A DNA stretch of 64,000 nt from JAAGZL01 sp050297535 (GTDB lineage: Bacteria > Pseudomonadota > Gammaproteobacteria > Chromatiales > Chromatiaceae). The translations under genes and the position numbers were made by a program. The notes under the pieces were generated by a model. That model was not told where the DNA came from. It did not search any database and was given only the letters and a program-made list of their open reading frames with translations. The stretch is taken from positions 30,372 to 94,371 of the forward strand of contig JBNKSV010000003.1 of the NCBI GenBank assembly GCA_050297535.1, in the 5' to 3' direction. Below, piece by piece: positions 1 to 7,335 of the stretch (position 1 is the first letter of the stretch; every line of letters starts with the position of its first letter).

Positions 1-93
1 GACCTGCCAGCCCTGGTCCAGTAGGATTTTGGCCGCCACGGCGGAGTCTACTCCTCCTGAGAGTCCGACAATCACCTTTTGCTGACTATGCAT
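1..93 (-). CDS. mnmA: tRNA-specific 2-thiouridylase MnmA, N-terminal fragment (cut by window edge)
   Basis: Only the first 31 codons are present; the rest lies to the left of the window. They contain the PP-loop ATP-pyrophosphatase motif SGGVDSAVAA (residues 12-21), which binds the ATP used to adenylate U34 of tRNA(Lys/Glu/Gln) before sulfur transfer. The Met-His-Ser-Gln-Gln-Lys-Val-Ile-Val-Gly lead-in is typical of MnmA starts. The ATG lies 24 bases after the stop of the secreted-protein gene on the same strand, so the two may be co-transcribed. SGGVDS is shared by other PP-loop enzymes (ThiI, GuaA, QueC), but its position right at the N-terminus and the following AVAA fit MnmA best. The catalytic cysteines are outside the window. 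Confidence 0.8.
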   Translation of the reverse strand, partial: MHSQQKVIVGLSGGVDSAVAAKILLDQGWQV

Positions 94-117
94 GACGTGA
101 ACAGGCTCTAAGCCAAA

Positions 118-750
118 TCAGTTATCTTTCGGTGGATGCCAGCCGTCACTCCAGATGGATACTGGCAGTATATCCGGTTCGACGCCATTGTCGCGGAACC
201 ATGAATCAACCGCCCACATCTCATCGGACCGGTTCTCCTTGATGACGGCGGTGGTATGGGGCATGCCAAAGATAAAGAATCCCCTGGTCTTGGTTGGTTG
301 TACTGTATGCCATTTCAGCAGGTCATCTTTTTGCATCAGTGCCAGATAGGTGGTGGTGTTGGATGATTCGTCTATGCAGTCCATCTGGTAGCCTTCGTGC
401 ACAGACATGCCTTCGAAATTTCCGCCTTTGTCATGGGAGGTATTTGTCTTCTTGCCAATGATTACCTCCAGTCGGGCGACAGCCTGCTTGATCAGCTGGC
501 GTTCTGCCTCAGGACTATCCGCGCTAGGCTTGAATATCTGCCTTATCTCTCCCCACTCTGAAGGGCTTAGGGAGAGGGTCGCAACCGCCGCACAGGTGTG
601 CTTATAGCATATCGGGAAGGCGTTCAGCGATGGATCGCCCGGCAGTTCTGGTATGCCTGAGGTTGCATATTCCTCACTGGCCGAAGCGGCAGAAAGGGAG
701 ATGAAGAAGAAGGCTAAGAATATTGGTGTTAGATGTCTGGAAGATTGCAT
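118..750 (-). CDS. Secreted protein of unknown function with a Cys-His-Asp (papain/transglutaminase-like) residue pattern
   Basis: The 210-residue product has a clear signal peptide: MQSSRHLTP, a hydrophobic core of about 15 residues and a likely cleavage near ASA-SEEY (about residue 24). It is therefore predicted to be periplasmic or secreted. I do not recognise the family. Three segments stand out in the order seen in papain-fold enzymes: a Cys at the start of a helix-like stretch (YKHTCAAVATL, about residue 53), a His followed by a strand (MPHTTAVIKE) and an Asp in WAVDSWFRDNG near the C-terminus. This resembles NlpC/P60 or transglutaminase-like domains, but that is inference from pattern only. 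A Shine-Dalgarno-like AGGAA lies 8 bases before the ATG. It sits between rluE and mnmA on the same strand. Confidence 0.75.
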   Translation of the reverse strand: MQSSRHLTPIFLAFFFISLSAASASEEYATSGIPELPGDPSLNAFPICYKHTCAAVATLSLSPSEWGEIRQIFKPSADSPEAERQLIKQAVARLEVIIGKKTNTSHDKGGNFEGMSVHEGYQMDCIDESSNTTTYLALMQKDDLLKWHTVQPTKTRGFFIFGMPHTTAVIKENRSDEMWAVDSWFRDNGVEPDILPVSIWSDGWHPPKDN

Positions 751-820
751 TGATGGTTCCTGAAGCTGTTTTTGCCATTGTATAATAAATGGGAAAGACA
801 GTGATCTTAAAATCCAGCCA

Positions 821-1363
821 TCAACTTTCGTCCAATTGCAGCCATTCTCCTGGTTGCAGTTTACCCAATCGCCATTTGCCTATTCTGGTGCGTACCAGGC
901 GTAGGGTAGGGTGGCCAATGGCTGCGGTCATGCGTCTGACTTGGCGGTTACGACCTTCGCGGATCTTTATCTCCAGCCATTGAGTGGGGATATTCTTTCT
1001 GAAACGTACCGGGGGTTCTCTGGACCATAGCTCCGGTGGTGGTATGAGTTTGGCCTGGGCCGGTTTGGTTGGACCGTCTTTGAGCAGGAGACCCTCTTGC
1101 AGTTGTTGCAGGCTATCTTTACTAGGGATGTTTTCCACCTGAACCAGATAGGTCTTCCAGGTTTTGAATTTGGGGTTGGCCAGATGGTGTTGGAGTTTGC
1201 CGTCATCGGTAAGAAGCAGCAAGCCTTCGCTATCGCGATCCAGGCGGCCTGCCGGGTAGACATCTTTGATTGGAATGAAGTCGGCCAGGGTCGAACGGTC
1301 ATCGCCGTCGGTAAATTGGGTTAATACACCGTAGGGTTTATTGAACAGGATGATACGCGACAT
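821..1363 (-). CDS. rluE: 23S rRNA pseudouridine synthase, RluE type
   Basis: This 180-residue protein isomerises uridine to pseudouridine in 23S rRNA (U2457 in E. coli for RluE). It belongs to the RsuA/RluB/E/F family: it has the catalytic motif GRLDRDSEGLL with the nucleophilic Asp at residue 42, the N-terminal FNKPYGVLTQF segment, and the C-terminal EGRNRQVRRM and RLVRTRIG segments typical of the family. There is no N-terminal S4 domain, which separates RluE from RsuA, RluB and RluF. It is somewhat shorter than E. coli RluE (about 217 residues). The gene lies 53 bases downstream of the diguanylate cyclase on the same strand and may be read through from it. Confidence 0.88.
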   Translation of the reverse strand: MSRIILFNKPYGVLTQFTDGDDRSTLADFIPIKDVYPAGRLDRDSEGLLLLTDDGKLQHHLANPKFKTWKTYLVQVENIPSKDSLQQLQEGLLLKDGPTKPAQAKLIPPPELWSREPPVRFRKNIPTQWLEIKIREGRNRQVRRMTAAIGHPTLRLVRTRIGKWRLGKLQPGEWLQLDES

Positions 1364-1416
1364 AGACTATGGACAGTGGCTGCTTTTGCGGGCCTATTAT
1401 CCACAAAATCGCCTGC

Positions 1417-2346
1417 TCAAGCACTATCGTTGTCTATAACCACCATATTGCGGCCATTGCTTTTTGCGCGATACAGGGCGTTGTCGGCGCGCATGAAGAT
1501 GGTCTCGGCGGTCTCATCTTTAGTCAGGGTTACTACCCCCATGCTGGCGGTTGTGTGTAGATCAAGATCTGGGAATATCTTCAGTTCTTCTATTCTGCGT
1601 CTCATCCTTTCGGCCAGTAACGCGGCCCCGGAGATGTCGGTTCTACTGAGAAGGACAATGAATTCCTCACCACCGAAACGAAATATCATATCGGAATCGC
1701 GGATGGAGTCTTCGGCTACGTTGGCTACCGCACGCAAGACCTGATCGCCGATCAGGTGGCCATACTGATCATTTATTGCCTTGAAATGGTCCAGGTCGAA
1801 CAGGATGAGTGATAGATGGGTCTCATAGCGGTTTGCCAGACCGATCTCACGTTTCATGGTGTTTTCCATGTCTGTGCGGTTTCTCACTCCAGTGAGTGGG
1901 TCGGTGGTGGCCGATATCAGCGCCTTTTGGTAGAGCAGGGTGTTGCGCAGTGGGTATAGCAGGCCAGCAACCATGTTCTCGGTTATCGCCAGTTCATCCT
2001 CGTGAAAGGCGCTTTTTCTATATAGGGCGATGTTGCCGAGGTGTTGGTCTGTTATGTTGAGTTCGTAGGAACAGTTATGCTGTGCAAGCTCACCCAGCCT
2101 AATGTTGATGTTCAGGTCTTCAAAATCATAAGAGAGTCCGTCAAACGAAACGTGTTTGTTCAGTTCTCTGGAAAAGAGAGAAATCAGCTCTTTTGGCTCT
2201 AATGTTCTTTGCAGGACGCTAGCCAGCTCCAACCGTTTTGGCTCAAGATCATCTATCTCTTCTAAATTTTCTTGAATCTTGGGTAGGTTAGGCATTAGGT
2301 CTCTGTTCCGGATAATTATATTGTTTTGAACCTGTGCTTCCATCAT
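1417..2346 (-). CDS. Diguanylate cyclase with N-terminal GAF-like region and active GGEEF domain
   Basis: The 309-residue protein should make cyclic di-GMP from two GTP. The C-terminal GGDEF domain (about 146-305) begins with DPLTGVRNR and carries the active-site GGEEF at 225-229. An intact inhibitory RxxD site (RDSD, 216-219) lies at the standard distance before it, so product feedback is likely. Residues about 35-145 look like a degenerate GAF-type sensory region; no transmembrane helix or signal peptide is seen, so it is predicted to be cytoplasmic. Two adjacent ATG codons exist at the start, preceded by GGGGA. A good sigma70-type promoter lies upstream (2399-2426), which separates it from the SDR gene before it. 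The sensed signal and any partner are unknown. Confidence 0.9.
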   Translation of the reverse strand: MMEAQVQNNIIIRNRDLMPNLPKIQENLEEIDDLEPKRLELASVLQRTLEPKELISLFSRELNKHVSFDGLSYDFEDLNINIRLGELAQHNCSYELNITDQHLGNIALYRKSAFHEDELAITENMVAGLLYPLRNTLLYQKALISATTDPLTGVRNRTDMENTMKREIGLANRYETHLSLILFDLDHFKAINDQYGHLIGDQVLRAVANVAEDSIRDSDMIFRFGGEEFIVLLSRTDISGAALLAERMRRRIEELKIFPDLDLHTTASMGVVTLTKDETAETIFMRADNALYRAKSNGRNMVVIDNDSA

Positions 2347-2398
2347 TTACATCCCCGACAACGGTTGTTCTGCGAAATGTATAAGCTAGAAGTGTGCC

Positions 2399-2426
2399 AT
2401 TATTGTTTGGTGCCCTTTATTATCAA
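2399..2426 (-). promoter_or_regulatory. Predicted sigma70 promoter of the diguanylate cyclase gene
   Basis: On the minus strand, TTGATA (2426-2421) and AATAAT (2404-2399) are separated by 16 bases. Each hexamer matches its consensus at 5 of 6 positions. It lies about 55 bases before the start of the cyclase gene and inside the 167-base gap after the SDR gene. Confidence 0.5.
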
Positions 2427-2513
2427 CAGGTTATAGAGCTTTTCTGTGAGGTGCGTCGCTAAAAAGACAATAATTTGACGCAAGTTTGGCCTTTATCACG
2501 ACTATTTTCAGCT

Positions 2514-3275
2514 TTAGCGGAAAGGATCTTCCGCCTCTGCATCCACAGACATGCCGGTTTTACCGATGCTATCAGGTCCCATCAACCATAGATATAACGG
2601 CATGAGCGCTTCGGGCGGCTTTATGTTAGCAGGGTCCTCTCCAGGGAAAGCCTGGGTTCTTAGACCGGTGCGGGTTGGGCCTGGGGCTATGCTGTTTACC
2701 CTGATCGCGCTGGTGTCCCTTGTCTCATCTGCAAGTGTCTGCATCAGTCCTTCGATACCGAATTTTGACACACCGTAAGCTCCCCAGTAGGCCTTGCCCT
2801 TTCTCCCTACATGGTCGGATGTGAATAGTATGGAAGCGTCTTTTGCCTTGTGTAATAAGGGCAGCAGGGTCTGGGTAAGCAGAAATGGGGCGTTCAGATT
2901 GATCTGCATTACCTTCAACCAGGTTTGGGGTTCGTAATCGTCGATCCGACTTAGGTAATACAGTATGGCAGCGTTGTGCAGCAGGCCTTCCAGCGAGCCG
3001 AATTCCTGCTTCAGTTTTTCCGCCAGTTCCAGATAGTCGTGGGGAGATGCCCCTTCCAGGTTCATTGGATAGATTGCAGGCTGAGTTGCTCCCATCTCCT
3101 CAATCTCGTCGTAGACCGCTTCCAGTTTGGGGATGGTCTTTCCCAGAAGGATTACAGTGGCCCCATGGCTGGCAAACTCCTTGGCGGCGACACGACCAAT
3201 GCCATCACCGGCCCCGGTTACCAGGATGGTTCTTCCCTTGAGCAGATCTTGAGGTGGATTGTATTCAAACGTCAT
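2514..3275 (-). CDS. yciK: Short-chain dehydrogenase/reductase, YciK-like
   Basis: A 253-residue classical SDR of unknown substrate. The Rossmann motif TGAGDGIG is at 20-27, a HNAAIL variant stands for the NNAG motif, and the catalytic YGVSK (Tyr-x-x-x-Lys) is near residue 165. The N-terminal segment (FEYNPPQDLLKGRTILVTG) is typical of the YciK subgroup, whose physiological reaction is not established. The gene follows the HAD phosphatase by 57 bases on the same strand; the order ubiG-phosphatase-SDR is the one known from Pseudomonas. Cytoplasmic, most likely NAD(P)-dependent. The family call is firm; the gene symbol only denotes the closest recognised subgroup. Confidence 0.85.
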   Translation of the reverse strand: MTFEYNPPQDLLKGRTILVTGAGDGIGRVAAKEFASHGATVILLGKTIPKLEAVYDEIEEMGATQPAIYPMNLEGASPHDYLELAEKLKQEFGSLEGLLHNAAILYYLSRIDDYEPQTWLKVMQINLNAPFLLTQTLLPLLHKAKDASILFTSDHVGRKGKAYWGAYGVSKFGIEGLMQTLADETRDTSAIRVNSIAPGPTRTGLRTQAFPGEDPANIKPPEALMPLYLWLMGPDSIGKTGMSVDAEAEDPFR

Positions 3276-3332
3276 TTGGTACTTCTCTGTGATTATTTGA
3301 TTGCTGGCAGTAGATTATATCAGGTTAGTTTT

Positions 3333-3992
3333 TTAGTGCGGATGCAACCACTCCAGTATCTGAGCCGGGTGTTCTACATATCCATCCGCATCCCACTCTT
3401 CCGGGCGATCCTCCGGGTCTATATAGCCAAACATCGCCACCAAGGTGGTGGTACCGGCTCTGTTGCCAGCCTCGATGTCTCTTTTGGCGTCCCCCACAAA
3501 TATGCAGTCGGCAGGGTCATGGTTGCCTGCCTGCTTGCAGGCGTACAGGATCGGTTCTGGGTGTGGTTTGGGATTCGCAGTGGTGTCTCCACTCACGACA
3601 CATGCCGCTCGTTTGTCCATGCCCAACTGTTTCATCAGTGGATTGGTAAGCCACTCTGGTTTGTTGGTGACTATGCCCCAGGGGGTATGATTTGCGTCCA
3701 GTTTATCTATCAGTTCTTCCATGCCTGGAAACAGGGTGGTGTGGAGGCAAATGTTGTCCGTATAGAAACCCAACAGATCCTGGCGCAGAGGCTCGAATCT
3801 GCTGTCGTCAGGGTCCATCCCAAATCCGAGTCTGATCAGGGCAAAACTGCCGTGGGATACGGCTGGCCTGATTTGTTCCAGAGACATGCATGGTCTGCCG
3901 TGCAGTTCCAAGGTTTTATTAAGGGCGTTGGCCAGATCCGGAGCGGTATCGGCGAAGGTGCCATCCAGGTCGAGCAAGAGCAGTTTAGACAT
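3333..3992 (-). CDS. mupP: HAD-family phosphatase: N-acetylmuramate-6-phosphate phosphatase MupP or phosphoglycolate phosphatase Gph
   Basis: The 219-residue protein is a HAD superfamily phosphatase of the Gph type: motif I LLDLDGTFADT with nucleophile Asp8 and acid/base Asp10, a TNKPEW segment carrying the motif III-type Lys region, and motif IV FVGDAKRDIEAGNRAG. A cap domain occupies roughly residues 16-80. Sequence alone does not separate phosphoglycolate phosphatase from MupP. The position directly after ubiG (8-base overlap) and before a YciK-like SDR is that of Pseudomonas mupP, whose product dephosphorylates MurNAc-6-P in the AmgK/MurU peptidoglycan recycling route. That makes MupP the preferred, context-based call. 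The amgK and murU genes are not in the window, so this stays uncertain. Confidence 0.75.
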   Translation of the reverse strand: MSKLLLLDLDGTFADTAPDLANALNKTLELHGRPCMSLEQIRPAVSHGSFALIRLGFGMDPDDSRFEPLRQDLLGFYTDNICLHTTLFPGMEELIDKLDANHTPWGIVTNKPEWLTNPLMKQLGMDKRAACVVSGDTTANPKPHPEPILYACKQAGNHDPADCIFVGDAKRDIEAGNRAGTTTLVAMFGYIDPEDRPEEWDADGYVEHPAQILEWLHPH

Positions 3993-4701
3993 CTGAGTCT
4001 TTGGCTGAGCTGACCATGTAGTTCACATCCACATTTGGGGATAGCTTGTAGGTCTGGGTGAGCGGATTGTAGTTAAGGCCCGTGATATGGGTGGTCTTTA
4101 GATCGGCATCCCTTATCCATCTGTCCAACTCTGATGGGCGGATGAACTTGTCGTAGTCATGGGTGCCTTTCGGTAACAGCCGCAAGATGTATTCTGCGCC
4201 GACGATGGCAAACATATAGGATTTGGGGTTGCGGTTCAGGGTAGAAAAAAATAGCTGCCCTCCCGGTTTTGCCAGTTTGGCGCAGGCGCGGATCACGGAA
4301 GCTGGGTCAGGAACATGCTCCAGCATCTCCATACAGGTGACCACGTCGTAGCTTTCTGGGCGTTCCTCTGCCAGTTGTTCCACCGGGATGCGCATGTAAT
4401 CTACTTCAAGCCCTGACTCAAGCAGGTGCAGCTTTGCCACTGACAGGGGTGCTTCCCCCATGTCGATGCCGGTCACGGTGGCGCCGCGGGCAGCCATGCT
4501 TTCAGACAGGATGCCACCGCCACAACCTACGTCCAGTACAGTCTTGCCAGCGAGACCTACCCGTTCATCAATATAGTCAAGACGCAGTGGATTGATCTCA
4601 TGCAGGGGCTTGAACTCGCTGTCCTGGTCCCACCAGCGGGACGCCAGTTGTTCAAATTTGTTGACTTCGCCGTGATCAACGTTGTGTGTTTTGCTCATCA
4701 T
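3985..4701 (-). CDS. ubiG: Ubiquinone biosynthesis O-methyltransferase UbiG
   Basis: UbiG performs both O-methylations in ubiquinone synthesis with S-adenosylmethionine. The 238-residue protein has the family's N-terminal EVNKFEQLASRWWD and PLHEINPLRLDYI segments, SAM-binding motif I VLDVGCGGG (55-63), a VTCMEMLEHVPDP post-I segment and GLNYNPLTQ near the C-terminus. Length matches E. coli UbiG (240). Two adjacent ATG codons could start it. It begins 5 bases after the mtaD stop and its end overlaps the phosphatase gene by 8 bases, so mtaD-ubiG-mupP are very likely one operon. Confidence 0.96.
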   Translation of the reverse strand: MMSKTHNVDHGEVNKFEQLASRWWDQDSEFKPLHEINPLRLDYIDERVGLAGKTVLDVGCGGGILSESMAARGATVTGIDMGEAPLSVAKLHLLESGLEVDYMRIPVEQLAEERPESYDVVTCMEMLEHVPDPASVIRACAKLAKPGGQLFFSTLNRNPKSYMFAIVGAEYILRLLPKGTHDYDKFIRPSELDRWIRDADLKTTHITGLNYNPLTQTYKLSPNVDVNYMVSSAKDSDV

Positions 4702-4706
4702 GCTTG

Positions 4707-6020
4707 CTATGCCTGTTCTTTCACGTTTGCCTGCCAGCGGGCAGAATCCCCTAATATTCTATCGCGGTCAAGGGTGGTCAAGTCGCCGGTTTTTACGACC
4801 TGTTTACCTGCAATCCATACGTCTGTAACCATGGTGCGGCTGCTGGCGTACACCAGTTGGGAGATAGGATGGTAGATTGGCTGGGCCTCAATGCCGCCGA
4901 GATTTACGGCCGTGATATCGGCATATTTTCCGACCTCCAACGATCCAGTCTCTTCTGCAATGCCCAGCGCCACCGCTCCGTTGTAGGTGGCCATGCGGAG
5001 CGCGGTGGCCGCGGGCAGGGCGCTGGCGTCTCCAGAGACTCCTTTGGCCAGCAGGGCTGCGGTGCGCATCTCGCTGAACATATCCAGATCGTTGTTGCTG
5101 GCGGCGCTGTCTGTGCCCAGGGCGACATTGACCCCGGCCTGTAACAGCTTGGCGCTGGGGCAGAAGCCGCTGGCCAGCTTCAGGTTGGACTCCGGGCAGT
5201 GCACCACATGGGCGCCTGATTGGGCGAATATCTCTATCTCATCGTCTTGTAACTGGGTCATGTGTACCGCAACCAGGGAGGGAGAGATCAGTCCCAGATC
5301 GTTTAGCCGTTGGATTGGCCTGGTTCCATATTTTTCCAGGCCCTGCTTGATCTCATCCTGAGTCTCGTGCAGATGGATGTGGATCTGCATACCCAACTCA
5401 TCCGCCAGGACGCGGATCTTGTCCAACGGTTCATCCGAAACAGAATAGGGGGCATGAGGAGCGAACGCGGTAGTGATCAGGGGATGCTTGCGATAGCGAT
5501 CATGCACCTCTATGCCCTTGTGTAGGTATTCATCCGGGGTGCTGGCCCAGGCGGAAGGAAAGTCGATCATAATCAGACCCACCACCGCACGCATGCCAGC
5601 CTCTGCACAGACGTGGGCTGTGACATCAGGGTAAAAATACATATCGTTAAAGCAGGTGACGCCGCCGCGCATCATTTCTGCAATGGCATGTCTGGTGCCG
5701 TCGGCCACGAATTCTTCATTGACCCACTTCTTTTCCGCTGGCCAGATGTGTTCATTTAGCCAGGTCATAAGCGGTAGGTCGTCTGCCAGCCCACGTAGCA
5801 GGTTCATGCTGGCGTGGGTGTGGGTGTTTATCAGACCGGGGATCAGGGCGTGGGTGGTGAGGCTGTGCCTGGATGCCGCCTGATACTTATCCGCCTCGGC
5901 AGTAGGCAGGATGTCTAGGATACGGCCATCATGGATGGCTATCGAATGGTGTTCCAGAACTATGTCATGCGGGTTCACCGGTATCACCCAGCGGGCGTCT
6001 ATCAAGGTGTCTATGTTCAA
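4707..6020 (-). CDS. mtaD: 5'-methylthioadenosine / S-adenosylhomocysteine deaminase MtaD
   Basis: An amidohydrolase of the TRZ/ATZ group that deaminates MTA to methylthioinosine (and often SAH to S-inosylhomocysteine). The metal-binding HTH is at residues 67-69 (PGLINTHTHA); further ligands are the His of HIHLHETQ and the Asp of LGTDSAASNNDLDMFSEMR. I start it at TTG 6020, preceded by AAAGG at 7 bases; this gives 437 residues and the usual N-terminus NIDTLIDARWVIPV. An upstream GTG at 6119 would add 33 residues and overlap the divergent mtnA start, which is less likely. It heads the mtaD-ubiG-mupP operon and stands back to back with mtnA, which acts later in the same salvage route. Confidence 0.93.
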   Translation of the reverse strand: MNIDTLIDARWVIPVNPHDIVLEHHSIAIHDGRILDILPTAEADKYQAASRHSLTTHALIPGLINTHTHASMNLLRGLADDLPLMTWLNEHIWPAEKKWVNEEFVADGTRHAIAEMMRGGVTCFNDMYFYPDVTAHVCAEAGMRAVVGLIMIDFPSAWASTPDEYLHKGIEVHDRYRKHPLITTAFAPHAPYSVSDEPLDKIRVLADELGMQIHIHLHETQDEIKQGLEKYGTRPIQRLNDLGLISPSLVAVHMTQLQDDEIEIFAQSGAHVVHCPESNLKLASGFCPSAKLLQAGVNVALGTDSAASNNDLDMFSEMRTAALLAKGVSGDASALPAATALRMATYNGAVALGIAEETGSLEVGKYADITAVNLGGIEAQPIYHPISQLVYASSRTMVTDVWIAGKQVVKTGDLTTLDRDRILGDSARWQANVKEQA

Positions 6021-6099
6021 GCTATGGCCTTTATTTTTGATTGCGCGTTTGATCCTATAGAATGCGAAGTATAAATAAAAACCTTGGAACCTACTAAAC
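6021..6099. promoter_or_regulatory. Divergent mtaD/mtnA intergenic control region
   Basis: These 79 AT-rich bases separate two divergent genes of MTA salvage, so both promoters must lie here or within the gene starts. On the plus strand TTGATC (6049-6054) and TATAAA (6070-6075) are 15 bases apart, a shorter spacer than ideal; TATAGA lies at 6056-6061. No SAM or SAH riboswitch is possible in so short a leader, and none is seen. Confidence 0.35.
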
Positions 6100-7161
<1,062 letters not shown>

Positions 7162-7335
7162 TTCAGACGCTCTCAAAGGCGATATCAGGGGTTTATTTTT
7201 CAAGCAGCACCCACCCTAAATGTGTTATGCTTTATCGCTGTTATTCGTGCGGAATGCTGGTGGTCCAGGATTTTTGGCACAGGGTTAAATAGATTGAGGA
7301 TTTAGGCGTTATTACCAGACGCTTTTAAGAAGTTC

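Noticed and set aside
2976..4013. Long 345-codon open frame on the plus strand
   Set aside because: It is antisense to the SDR and HAD phosphatase genes, whose motifs are unambiguous; the translation resembles no protein.
7162..7335. Possible terminator or leader hairpin before gyrA (GCGT/ACGC followed by TTTT)
   Set aside because: The stem has only four base pairs, too weak to support.
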